From assembly GCA_964649745.1 (NCBI GenBank), contig CAZYQI010000003.1, positions 1 through 64,000 of the forward strand: 64,000 bases of DNA, in the 5' to 3' direction. The notes under the pieces are model-generated. The model was not told the DNA's origin, made no database searches, and saw only the letters and a program-made list of their open reading frames with translations. This stretch comes from CAZEHS01 sp964649745. Lineage in GTDB: Bacteria; Bacillota; Clostridia; Peptostreptococcales; Acidaminobacteraceae. The stretch's first letter is position 1. Every line of letters begins with the position of its first letter. This document shows, piece by piece, positions 1 through 8,423 of the stretch. The position numbers and the translations under genes were made by a program.

Positions 1-90
1 AAGCTGGTGCTAATGTTTTGGCTATTTTGGGACATAATCAAAAATGCTTGACACGAATCCACTGAATTTTAACCTTGTTTTCATGTAACA

Positions 91-1233
91 TTATGCTTCT
101 TTTATATCCATAAACGCCGCAAATACCCGGTTGGACAAATCCATTCCCAAACGGGTAAGGCGAAGGATTCCGCCCTCAAAGACCAGCAATTCCTGGGATT
201 CCAACGTTTTCAAAACGGCTTCCCATGCTTCCCTTTTCTCCGGCTGGCAGCCACGCATCACATCTTCCCAATGGATACCTGCGTTCATGCGGAGCCCCAG
301 CATCACTGTTTCAAAAAGCGCTTCCTGGAGGGTTAGGGTTTCTACAATCTCCGAAGCAAGTTTTCCGGATTCCAGAGCCTCCAGATACGCATCCATGGAT
401 TGCGGATTAGCCCTCCGCCTGGTTCCATCGAATCCGTGGGCTCCGAGACCAAGCCCCAAATAGGGCTCCCGCTTCCAATAACGGATATTGTGACGGCAGC
501 TGTGACCCGGTTTCGCAAAATTGGATATTTCATACTGTCGATATCCCTTTTGGGCCAGCAGATCAATGGCGGCATGGTGCATCCACCGATTTGTTTTATC
601 GCCGCTGACAGTGTATCTTCCAGCTTTCACAGCTGAATCCAGCGGGGTACCCTCCTCCAGTTGAAGGCTGTAGCAGGAGATGTGCTCAGGGTTGAGAAGG
701 ATGACCCTGTTCAAGGTCTCCAGCCAGTCCTCTTTCGTTTGTCCGGGCAGATGATAAATAAGATCCACATTGATATCCCATGGGCCTGCATTCCGGGCTT
801 GTTTGAACGTGTCCACAAACTGATCCAGGGTATGAACTCTGCCCAGACGCTTTAACAGCCGCGGCTGAGTTGTTTGAAGACCGATGCTGATCCGGGTGAC
901 TTTTTTCTCTCGAAACAGTTTCAGATGGTCCTCTGTAAGGGTGGCCGGGTTGGACTCCACGCTTATTTCAACGGAATCCGCATAGGTAAAATGCTGTTCA
1001 ACCGCATTGAATATCCGACGAAGCTGTTCCGCAGAAAGCAATGTGGGTGTTCCGCCTCCGAAAAATACCGTGTCCACCACGGACCCTTCCACAGTAGTGG
1101 AAGCTAGGGCTATTTCATTCGTTAGGGCTTTGACATAACGTTCGATCAATTCGCTTCCCGATGGGAACGAACAGAAGTCACAATAGGTGCACTTCTGCTT
1201 ACAGAATGGGATATGGATGTAAAGACCCAGCAT
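91..1233 (-). CDS. hemW: HemW-like radical SAM heme chaperone
   Basis: Radical SAM protein of the HemN/HemW family, about 380 residues. The N-terminus has the 4Fe-4S motif CxxxCxYC followed by a third-position Phe-Cys (PFCKQKCTYCDFC), then the GGGTPT SAM-binding stretch and a C-terminal HemN_C-like region. The open frame runs to 1290, but the start at 1233 is chosen because AGGAGG lies 5 bases upstream and the family begins MLGLYIHIPFC. Known family members insert or transfer heme; the lack of a HemN-type N-terminal extension argues for HemW rather than coproporphyrinogen oxidase. It lies downstream of lepA on the same strand, the usual Bacillota arrangement before hrcA, which would lie beyond the left edge. 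Confidence 0.93.
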   Translation of the reverse strand: MLGLYIHIPFCKQKCTYCDFCSFPSGSELIERYVKALTNEIALASTTVEGSVVDTVFFGGGTPTLLSAEQLRRIFNAVEQHFTYADSVEISVESNPATLTEDHLKLFREKKVTRISIGLQTTQPRLLKRLGRVHTLDQFVDTFKQARNAGPWDINVDLIYHLPGQTKEDWLETLNRVILLNPEHISCYSLQLEEGTPLDSAVKAGRYTVSGDKTNRWMHHAAIDLLAQKGYRQYEISNFAKPGHSCRHNIRYWKREPYLGLGLGAHGFDGTRRRANPQSMDAYLEALESGKLASEIVETLTLQEALFETVMLGLRMNAGIHWEDVMRGCQPEKREAWEAVLKTLESQELLVFEGGILRLTRLGMDLSNRVFAAFMDIKEA

Positions 1234-1257
1234 AGGAACCTCCTGTACCCATAAAAC

Positions 1258-1425
1258 CTTTTGCCACGGATGAAAACCGATGAAAGGCAATGGGTGTTAA
1301 ACAACCGTTAAACCGTTGTTCTAATCGTTAATATCGGCTTGTTGCAGCTAATCTTCGTACCCCGGATGAACGGCCTTATTGATTCCAAGTCCATCGATTT
1401 TCAGCGTTGTTCATCCGTGACAAAG
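1258..1425. repeat. Inverted-repeat arms, CCACGGATGAA family
   Basis: TTTGCCACGGATGAA at 1258-1272 is mirrored by TTCATCCGTGACAAA at 1411-1425 with one mismatch. The arms resemble those of the element at 3882-3939. The 140 bases between them contain no credible gene. This is a dispersed intergenic repeat with no assigned function. Confidence 0.5.
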
Positions 1426-1446
1426 GGTTTGTCCGTTGCTTTAAGC

Positions 1447-1539
1447 GAGAGAGAGATCGCCGCGTCACTGCGTTCCTCGCGATGACAACCGTATGGCCCG
1501 TCATTGCGAGGAGGCTTTGGCCGACGCGGCGATCTCTCC
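1447..1539. repeat. 93-bp palindromic intergenic repeat
   Basis: The left part (GAGATCGCCGCGTC then TTCCTCGCGATGAC) is mirrored by the right part (GTCATTGCGAGGA then GACGCGGCGATCTC), so the element folds into a long cruciform. It ends 8 bases beyond the lepA stop codon. Elements with the GTCATTGCGAGGA and GACGCGGCGATCTC boxes occur as dispersed repeats in several bacterial lineages. Here it may also serve as a 3' end structure for lepA. Confidence 0.7.
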
Positions 1540-1547
1540 CTTTTCTT

Positions 1548-3362
1548 TTAATTGTTATCGTCAAACTTCAGCACTTCCAGGAAGGCCTGCTGCGGCACTT
1601 CTACCGAGCCGAACTGACGCATCCGCTTCTTGCCCTCTTTTTGCTTCTCCAGCAGTTTTTTCTTGCGGGTGATATCGCCGCCGTAGCACTTGGCCAGAAC
1701 ATCCTTGCGCAGGGCGCTGATATTTTCCCGGGCGATGACCTTATTGCCGATAGCCGCCTGAATGGGTATCTGGAATTGATGACGGGGGATGAACTCCTTG
1801 AGTTTTTCAACAATCTGACGACCCCTGCTGACAGCCTTGCTCTCGTGCACAATCATGGAGAAGGCGTCGATCAGCTCCTTATTAAGGAAGATGTCCATCT
1901 TCACCAAATCGGAAGGAACATACTCTTTAAATTCATAGTCCAGAGATCCGTAGCCTCGGGTTTTGGATTTCAGGGCATCGAAGAAATCGTAGATAACCTC
2001 GTTCAGGGGCAGCTCGTAATGGAGGCGCACCCGCTTCGGGTCCAGGTAATCCATGCTGAGCATGGTTCCACGCCGGGTCTGACACAGGTCCATGATATTG
2101 CCCACATATTCATTGGGCAAGAGGATATTGGCCACGACGATGGGCTCTTCCATCATGGCAATCTCCGTTGCCGGAGGCAAGTTTGAAGGGTTCTGGATCA
2201 TCACGACAGAGCCGTCATGCTTTGTAATCTGGTAGATAACACTGGGAGCGGTGGAAATAATGTCAAGATCGAATTCCCGGTCCAGACGCTGCAGCATCAC
2301 TTCCATATGCAACAGGCCCAGAAATCCACAGCGGAAGCCGAAGCCCAGGGCCGCAGAGGTTTCCGGTTCAAAGGTAAGGGCCGCATCGTTCAGCTGGAGT
2401 TTCTCCAGAGCATCTCGGATATCCTCATAGCTCTCCCCTTCAGCGGGATACATTCCGCAATAAACCATGGGGGTTACTTTTTTATAGCCCGGCAGGGGCT
2501 CCGGAGCCGGCCGCCCCTCAAAGGTCATGGTATCACCCACCCGGCAATCCTTCACATTCTTGATGCTGGCAGTAACATAGCCGACATCTCCGGCAGAAAG
2601 CTCATCCACAGGGACCGGACTCGGCACGAAGATACCTACCTCCGTAACGTCAAAGGCCTTATCGGTAGCCATCATCAAAATGCGATCGCCCTTCTTGACC
2701 TTGCCCTCCTTAACCCGTACATAGGCGACTGCGCCCTTATAGGAATCGTAGTAGGAGTCGAACACCAGGGCCTTTAACGGACCTTCACAATCACCGGTCG
2801 GCGGGGAAATATTTTCAACAATGGCCTTCAGCACCTGATCGATGTTGAGCCCTTCCTTGGCTGATACCATTGGGGCATTCATGGCTTCAATGCCGATGAT
2901 TTCTTCAATTTCGTGTTTCACTTCCTCCGGCCGGGCGCTGGGAAGATCAATCTTGTTCAGCACCGGAACGATTTCCAGATTTTGATCAGAGGCCAGATGC
3001 ACATTGGCCAGGGTTTGGGCTTCCACCCCCTGGGTGGCATCAACCACAAGGATAGCTCCTTCACAGGCATTAAGGCTTCTGGAAACCTCGTAGGTAAAAT
3101 CCACATGTCCCGGGGTATCAATAAGATTCAGATAGTAGGTTTCACCGTTATCATGCTGGTACACCAATCGCGTTGTGTTAAGCTTGATGGTAATTCCCCG
3201 CTCCCGTTCCAAATCCATGCTGTCCATGATCTGGTCCATCATTTCGCGCTTGGTGAGCATGCCGGTTTCTTCGATCAACCGGTCAGCCAGCGTTGATTTT
3301 CCATGGTCGATATGGGCGATGATGCAAAAGTTTCGGATGTGTTTCTGACGCTCAGATGGCAT
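1548..3362 (-). CDS. lepA: Translation elongation factor 4 (LepA)
   Basis: 604 residues, the normal length. GTPase motifs are clear: G1 AHIDHGKST near residue 17, G3 DTPGHVDF near 82, and G4 NKIDLP near 137. EF-G-like domains II, III and V follow, then the LepA-specific C-terminal domain ending with the conserved GGDITRKKKLLEKQKEGKKR stretch. LepA is a ribosome-associated GTPase implicated in back-translocation and initiation quality. The start has GGAGG upstream. It is divergent from rpsT and lies upstream of hemW, the conserved Bacillota order. Confidence 0.98.
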   Translation of the reverse strand: MPSERQKHIRNFCIIAHIDHGKSTLADRLIEETGMLTKREMMDQIMDSMDLERERGITIKLNTTRLVYQHDNGETYYLNLIDTPGHVDFTYEVSRSLNACEGAILVVDATQGVEAQTLANVHLASDQNLEIVPVLNKIDLPSARPEEVKHEIEEIIGIEAMNAPMVSAKEGLNIDQVLKAIVENISPPTGDCEGPLKALVFDSYYDSYKGAVAYVRVKEGKVKKGDRILMMATDKAFDVTEVGIFVPSPVPVDELSAGDVGYVTASIKNVKDCRVGDTMTFEGRPAPEPLPGYKKVTPMVYCGMYPAEGESYEDIRDALEKLQLNDAALTFEPETSAALGFGFRCGFLGLLHMEVMLQRLDREFDLDIISTAPSVIYQITKHDGSVVMIQNPSNLPPATEIAMMEEPIVVANILLPNEYVGNIMDLCQTRRGTMLSMDYLDPKRVRLHYELPLNEVIYDFFDALKSKTRGYGSLDYEFKEYVPSDLVKMDIFLNKELIDAFSMIVHESKAVSRGRQIVEKLKEFIPRHQFQIPIQAAIGNKVIARENISALRKDVLAKCYGGDITRKKKLLEKQKEGKKRMRQFGSVEVPQQAFLEVLKFDDNN

Positions 3363-3465
3363 ATATTCCTCCGGAATGGATTATTCACTGTACAATTCAC
3401 GAATTTCATTATAACATAATACACAGGCCTGTAAAAAGGGTACGGACAGAATTCGGAATTTTTCC

Positions 3466-3494
3466 TTGAATTCCTCCTATGAACATGTTAAAAT
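3466..3494 (+). promoter_or_regulatory. Sigma-70/A promoter of rpsT
   Basis: TTGAAT at 3466-3471 and TAAAAT at 3489-3494 are separated by 17 bases, about 35 bases before the rpsT start codon. Both boxes are one mismatch from consensus. Confidence 0.75.
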
Positions 3495-3529
3495 ACCTAT
3501 GTTAAACAGGCGAACAAGGGGGTGAATTT

Positions 3530-3802
3530 GTGGCCAATATTAAATCTGCCAAGAAGCGTATCTTAGTCATTGCTAAGAAAACTGCGATCAACAAGGCTCG
3601 GAAGTCTGCTCTTAAAACTGCTGAGAAAAAGGTGCTGGCTGCGGTAGTTGCCGGCGATGCCGATGCCGCAAAAGCTGCTTTTGTCGAAGCCGAAGTCAAG
3701 CTTATGAAGGTTGCCTCCAAAGGGACAATCCATAAAAACAAAGCTTCCAGAAAAGTTTCCAGACTGGCGAAACGGCTCAACACAATGGCACACCAGGCGT
3801 AA
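3530..3802 (+). CDS. rpsT: 30S ribosomal protein S20
   Basis: 90 residues, alanine- and lysine-rich, starting MANIKSAKKR, as is typical of bS20. The GTG start is fixed by the AAGGGGGTG ribosome site 5 bases upstream and by the family N-terminus. S20 binds 16S rRNA in the body of the small subunit. The gene is monocistronic, with its own promoter and a hairpin terminator, and lies between holA and lepA on the opposite strand. Confidence 0.98.
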   Translation: MANIKSAKKRILVIAKKTAINKARKSALKTAEKKVLAAVVAGDADAAKAAFVEAEVKLMKVASKGTIHKNKASRKVSRLAKRLNTMAHQA

Positions 3803-3833
3803 TCTTCCCGATTACCCATTCATAAAGCAAATG

Positions 3834-3861
3834 AAGCGTACCTCACAGGCACGCTTTTTTG
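3834..3861 (+). terminator. Rho-independent terminator of rpsT
   Basis: AAGCGT(A)CCT and AGG(C)ACGCTT pair around a short CAC loop, followed by a run of six T. Confidence 0.85.
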
Positions 3862-3881
3862 TTTTGTATTTACAAACAATT

Positions 3882-3939
3882 TAGCCACGGATCGACACGG
3901 ATAAAAATATTCCGTGAAAATCCGTGTAATCCGTGGCTA
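3882..3939. repeat. 58-bp inverted repeat, CCACGGAT/ATCCGTGG family
   Basis: TAGCCACGGAT-cg-ACACGGAT at 3882-3902 is mirrored by ATCCGTGT-a-ATCCGTGGCTA at 3920-3939. This is a long, nearly perfect hairpin in the convergent gap between rpsT and holA. It shares its core with the arms at 1258 and 1411. Confidence 0.7.
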
Positions 3940-3955
3940 TCTTTCATTCTTCATT

Positions 3956-4993
3956 TTAGTTTCCCATGCCCAGCCTTACCATCAGCATCTCCAGCCCTAT
4001 CTCGGGATCGATTTTCCCGGTTTTCATGGCCCTGTCGGATTCCAAAATCTGCTCAAGGGCTTTTTTTATGCCCCCAAATCCTATCCGGTTGGTCTGCGCA
4101 ATGTACTTTTTCACCAAAAACGGCTGTACTCCGGCCTTGGATGCGATTTCCTTATCCGGCACCCGTTGGTCCACGTTCAGCTTGACCCTGAGCAGGATCC
4201 GGTAGTGACGGGCAATCATGAACAAAATTTTTATTTCTGCCTCCCCGTCCTGCTGAAGCTCTCTGAGCATGGCCAGAGCCTGAGAAACGTTCCCCTCCGC
4301 AATGTGATCCACCATGGCGAAGATATTGTATTCCAGGGGCTTTTCAAAAATAGCGTCAATGTGAGCCCGGGTCACAGCAGGGGCCTTTCCTGCATATCCG
4401 AACAACCTCTCCAGATTTCCACTGATGTCCAGCAGGGTCCGTTCACTGTTCTTATCCAGGTATCCTGAAACCTCCATCAAGTAACGCAGCTCTGGGGAGG
4501 GGATGTTCACGCCGGCGTTCTCCGCCTGCTTTACCAGCCATTTTTCGTAATCCGGCCGTTCCAGCTTATCAAAGCTCACCCAGTTCCCATGGGAAATAAC
4601 TGCCTTGGATACCCGTTTTCGTTTATCGGTCTGAGGTGCCAGAAATACCAGAACCGTATCCTCTGCCGGGTTCGACAACAAGATTTCCAGCCTCTCCCGC
4701 TGAGACTCACTGAGTTTGTCCTGGGTGCTTTTGAAATAAGGCGCATCCTTCACAATCACCAGCTTCCGGTCCTGAAGGAACGGCATGGTTTCCATGGCTC
4801 CAAAAAGCTGGTCCGGCGAGCTTTCCTCACCATCCACCCACACCAGATTGAAATCCGCATAGGCGGGATCAACAATCTGGTGTTTGAGCATATCCAGGGC
4901 CTGCCGAATCATCAGCTGTTCATCCCCGGTGAAAAGGTATAGCGATTTTACGGTTCCCTGCTTCAATTCTTTAAAAAGATCTTTATACGACAT
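3956..4993 (-). CDS. holA: DNA polymerase III delta subunit
   Basis: About 345 residues from MSYKDLFKELKQG. This is the clamp-loader delta subunit family: an N-terminal AAA+-like domain without a working P-loop, then a helical C-terminal domain. It opens the beta clamp during loading. The start at 4993 is preferred over the longer frame because it lies 4 bases after the comEC stop with a GGAGAT site, and the protein then matches family length. It is translationally close to comEC, a standard Bacillota pairing. Confidence 0.93.
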   Translation of the reverse strand: MSYKDLFKELKQGTVKSLYLFTGDEQLMIRQALDMLKHQIVDPAYADFNLVWVDGEESSPDQLFGAMETMPFLQDRKLVIVKDAPYFKSTQDKLSESQRERLEILLSNPAEDTVLVFLAPQTDKRKRVSKAVISHGNWVSFDKLERPDYEKWLVKQAENAGVNIPSPELRYLMEVSGYLDKNSERTLLDISGNLERLFGYAGKAPAVTRAHIDAIFEKPLEYNIFAMVDHIAEGNVSQALAMLRELQQDGEAEIKILFMIARHYRILLRVKLNVDQRVPDKEIASKAGVQPFLVKKYIAQTNRIGFGGIKKALEQILESDRAMKTGKIDPEIGLEMLMVRLGMGN

Positions 4994-4997
4994 GGCT

Positions 4998-7292
4998 TTA
5001 TCTCCAGGTTTTAAGCATTGGGCGGTTTCCGTCCATAGTAATCCGTACAGCACCGTCATCATCTGTCCGAAAAAGCACCGTACCGGACTTTTCATACCCA
5101 TCCATTATAACACGGTTGGGCAGCCCGTAGAGATTGCGGCCAACCGATATTACCGCGGTTTCCGGAGAGATTTTTTCCATCCAGGCTTGAGAATTGGATG
5201 TAAGGCTGCCGTGATGGGGCACCTTTAAAAGATCTATATCCGGAAGCAAACCTCTATCCATCAGCGCATTTTCACCAGTTTTTCCCAGATCTCCGGTAAA
5301 CAGCGTTTTAAAAGCTCCTTCGCGATAAAGAAGAACCAGAGAATGGGCGTTAGGATCTTCCTGTTCGTTGTTCTCGAAGGGATACAGCACCTCCAAAGAC
5401 CGTTGAGAATCCAGATAGAGGGTATCCCCCTGTCGGACAATCCGCACAGGAACGTCTCGCTTCCGGGCCGCTTCCATCATGTCCAAGAACAAGGGATTAT
5501 TCCTTTCTTCTGTGCCGATGATCACACTGCCGATCTTCAGATGCCGAAGGAGCGAGACGGTTCCGCCCATATGATCCTCGTGACCGTGGGTGACCACCAG
5601 AGCATCAATATGCCGTATCCCGTTCCGCAGTAAAAGCCTGTCCAGCTTGGCCGCCTCAGGACCCGCATCAATAAGCACCCTTCTGTTCTGAAATTCAATC
5701 ATGGCTGCATCCCCCTGTCCCACAGAAAAGAAGGTGGTGCGGGGATTTGGGGCCCAGCTGAGGTGAACTCCCAGCAGCAGGACCGCAGCTCCCACAAGAA
5801 TCCGGTTGGTGCCCGTTCGTTGTTCAATTCCACCGGCCACAGACGCGATGCACCTGGAAAAAACCATCCCAAGGATAAGGATGGAAACCAGCCGTCCAAC
5901 TGTCGGAGAGGGCAGCAGCCAATCCTGTGCCTGGGAAACCATAAAATTGCTGCAGGTATTCATTCCCCATACCAAAGAACGGATAATGCCTCCCGCAAGC
6001 CAGCTTCCTCCCTGACCGAACAGAAGGGCCAGTGGGAATAGAACCAATGCCGGCATCAGCCACTCCGAAAGAATCATCACCGGAAAATTGAGCAGTAAGG
6101 TCAGAGGATTCCAAAATCCGAACCAGAAAATCCCCAGGGGAATGACCGCCACCTGCACAGCAAAGCTGGCCGCAAGGTATTCCCGTATATGGGTGTGGCG
6201 AATCGGTATATAGGCTTCCAGCGGTCGGGTCAGGGTTACAAGGCTTAAAACAGACCCATAGGAGAATTGAAAGCCCGGCTGAAGTACCGCCAGTGGCTGT
6301 AAAATCGTTGTGATGACAGCAATGGCCGACAGTGCCGTAAGACCATCGTATTGACGGAAGCAGTTCTTGGAAACAATCAGCAGCAGGATCATCCCCCAGG
6401 CCCGGAGGGCCGGAGCGGTCCATCCATTAAGAAACCCCATAAATGTAAGCACGGCGATAATCAGCATTGTCCTCCGGGACTCGCTTATGGGAATCTTAGA
6501 GAGCACCCTCCGAAGCCAATCGAAAAGAATGGCAAAATGCAGCCCTGAAACCGACAAAAGGTGACCCAGGCCGCTTACCCGATAGCTGTTGATCAACTCC
6601 TCAGGGATAAGCACGGTATCCCCAATGGCCATGCCATAAGCAACGCTGCCCTCCTCCAGAGATACGCAGCTCAACAGAGCCGAACCATACCATCCACGAA
6701 AAGCATACAGCATGGCCCGGACATCCCAAGGCCCCTTCTGCCGATCCACCAATTGCCACGGAGCTATTTTCAGTTCTGTTTGAAACCCCGAGCGCTTCAG
6801 ATAGCTTCCGTAATCGAATCCCCGGGGATTGGCCGCACTTTCAGCAGGCGACCACACCGTTCTTACAACGACACGGCTTCCATTCAAACCCTCCGGAACC
6901 TTCATATCGTTCCTGAAACGAAGACGGATGTCCTTCGTGATGGGAACGCTTTTCCCCTGCACCTTCAGAACAGCATCTGTCAGCCGGAGGGAATCGCCTA
7001 ACTGTTCCAGCCCGTAGGCCGTTCCGATCAGCTCCACGGTTTTTCCCTTGTAGTGATCCAATTCCACAAACCGACTGGTTTCCCATTGCCAAAAGAACAT
7101 CCCCATTAGGAATGCCAGAGGAAGGATGGTAAATTTCCAAAGGCTTCGGTTCTTCATCGCCTTCACTGCCGTCAGACAAAGAGAGCCTCCACTCAAGGCC
7201 AACGCTGCAGCGGTCATGAACGCCATATACTCAGCAAAATAAACCCCTGCCATCAGGGCGGCTGAAATCCACACCAGTGCTCTCCGTTCCAC
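4998..7292 (-). CDS. comEC: ComEC/Rec2 DNA uptake channel
   Basis: About 764 residues. The N-terminal part has two hydrophobic helices and a DUF4131-like OB region, and the centre is the multi-spanning Competence domain with the VSGLHFAILF signature. The C-terminus is a metallo-beta-lactamase domain with THGHEDH and PHHGS motifs. The protein forms the membrane channel for single-stranded DNA in transformation, and the C-terminal domain may degrade the second strand. GTG at 7292 is preferred over ATG at 7304 because GGAGG ends 5 bases before the GTG. No other competence gene is in the window, so natural transformation is possible but not shown. Confidence 0.92.
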   Translation of the reverse strand: MERRALVWISAALMAGVYFAEYMAFMTAAALALSGGSLCLTAVKAMKNRSLWKFTILPLAFLMGMFFWQWETSRFVELDHYKGKTVELIGTAYGLEQLGDSLRLTDAVLKVQGKSVPITKDIRLRFRNDMKVPEGLNGSRVVVRTVWSPAESAANPRGFDYGSYLKRSGFQTELKIAPWQLVDRQKGPWDVRAMLYAFRGWYGSALLSCVSLEEGSVAYGMAIGDTVLIPEELINSYRVSGLGHLLSVSGLHFAILFDWLRRVLSKIPISESRRTMLIIAVLTFMGFLNGWTAPALRAWGMILLLIVSKNCFRQYDGLTALSAIAVITTILQPLAVLQPGFQFSYGSVLSLVTLTRPLEAYIPIRHTHIREYLAASFAVQVAVIPLGIFWFGFWNPLTLLLNFPVMILSEWLMPALVLFPLALLFGQGGSWLAGGIIRSLVWGMNTCSNFMVSQAQDWLLPSPTVGRLVSILILGMVFSRCIASVAGGIEQRTGTNRILVGAAVLLLGVHLSWAPNPRTTFFSVGQGDAAMIEFQNRRVLIDAGPEAAKLDRLLLRNGIRHIDALVVTHGHEDHMGGTVSLLRHLKIGSVIIGTEERNNPLFLDMMEAARKRDVPVRIVRQGDTLYLDSQRSLEVLYPFENNEQEDPNAHSLVLLYREGAFKTLFTGDLGKTGENALMDRGLLPDIDLLKVPHHGSLTSNSQAWMEKISPETAVISVGRNLYGLPNRVIMDGYEKSGTVLFRTDDDGAVRITMDGNRPMLKTWR

Positions 7293-7420
7293 AACAGCCT
7301 CCATTAATATTATTAATTACTATAATATTACATAAAAGGTCATGTGTACAATCCCCAACTCGACACACTCTCCAAACTCCTGGTAAAGCTCTGATTTCTA
7401 AAAGGAACAGCGGTCAACAC

Positions 7421-7457
7421 GAAGAAGAGGCGCTCCGGGTTATCGAGGCGCCTCTTT
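7421..7457 (-). terminator. Hairpin terminator after lplA
   Basis: GAAGAGGCGC at 7424-7433 pairs with GCGCCTCTTTC at 7447-7457, and a short T/C-rich tract follows on the minus strand. It probably ends the ahpD-like/lpdA/lplA transcript. Confidence 0.6.
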
Positions 7458-7475
7458 CCGTGTATGGATTTAACA

Positions 7476-8423
7476 TCAACTGCTCCAAAGCAAAGTATCT
7501 TCTCCCGTTTCCTTCAGTTGCCGAACCTGATACCGTGTTTCCTCAAATCCGAGACCTTCGAAGTGTTCTTCCCAGCGTTGGGAAACACCGGTGTCCAGTG
7601 CATCTGTATAAACCTTCGCTTTACGGATCACACCGTCTACGACCTCCATATTGATCTCTACTTCGCCCCAGGGAAACCGACAGGTTTCCTGAGACGTAAA
7701 CTGCGGAGATTCGCCGAACGTCCAGTGATCGCTTTCATATACAGCCTTCCGCACAGCCACTGGCGCAAGGGTCTCCAGATAGTCCTGAAGCAAATTCTCA
7801 TACTGCATGGAGCCGATGTACGCCCTGCATAAAACAGACATCAGGGCCTGTACGGTAATGGAGCGGTCCATGTCCCTCAGGTTGATTACCCTGGAACGAA
7901 TGGAATCGATCCCTTTAGACTGAAGCTTCAGCACGGAGGGCTTTAGCGCCGCTTCCAAGGCGGCGATATCCGTGTTCACCAACAGGGTACCATGATGACA
8001 CAGGATTCCCTTCTCCTCGTAGAAGGCGCAGCCTGAAACCTTTTTCGTTCCCACAAGTATGTCATTCCTGCCGGAAAAACGGGCTTCAACCCCAAGGGTA
8101 GCCAAGGCTTTGATGATAACACCGGAGTTTTCCTCCACTCTGTTCTCGGACATCGCCGATAGGAAGGTGAAATTCAAATTACCCATATCGTGGTACACCG
8201 CACCGCCGCCGGAAAGCCTGCGCACCAGTCTGCCGCCGGACTGGGCCAGGGCATCCACGTCGCACTCCTTCCAGGGATTCTGGTTTCTGCCAACCACAAC
8301 GGTTCTGTCGTTTTGCCACAGGAACAGAATTTCCTCCTCCGGCCTGCAGAGCGACATCAGATACTCCTCTGCCGCCAGGTGATAGGCCGGATCCACCGCT
8401 TTTGAAACAATAACCCTACGCAA
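7476..8423 (-). CDS. lplA: Lipoate-protein ligase A
   Basis: About 315 residues of the BPL/LplA/LipB fold. The RRLSGGGAVYHDMGNLNFTF stretch is the lipoate/ATP-binding signature, followed by the conserved NDILV and KKVSGCAFYE segments with the catalytic Lys. A C-terminal accessory domain is present. It activates lipoate with ATP and attaches it to lipoyl-domain lysines. The frame allows GTG at 8435, but AAGGGAGG abuts that codon; TTG at 8423 gives normal spacing and the family N-terminus (RRVIVSK). It overlaps the 3' end of lpdA, so the ligase is probably co-translated with the protein it modifies. Confidence 0.9.
   Translation of the reverse strand: MRRVIVSKAVDPAYHLAAEEYLMSLCRPEEEILFLWQNDRTVVVGRNQNPWKECDVDALAQSGGRLVRRLSGGGAVYHDMGNLNFTFLSAMSENRVEENSGVIIKALATLGVEARFSGRNDILVGTKKVSGCAFYEEKGILCHHGTLLVNTDIAALEAALKPSVLKLQSKGIDSIRSRVINLRDMDRSITVQALMSVLCRAYIGSMQYENLLQDYLETLAPVAVRKAVYESDHWTFGESPQFTSQETCRFPWGEVEINMEVVDGVIRKAKVYTDALDTGVSQRWEEHFEGLGFEETRYQVRQLKETGEDTLLWSS

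Noticed and set aside
7470..7480. TGA end of lplA as another selenocysteine codon
   Set aside because: The following codons stop almost at once (TGT TAA) and no family motif continues past it.
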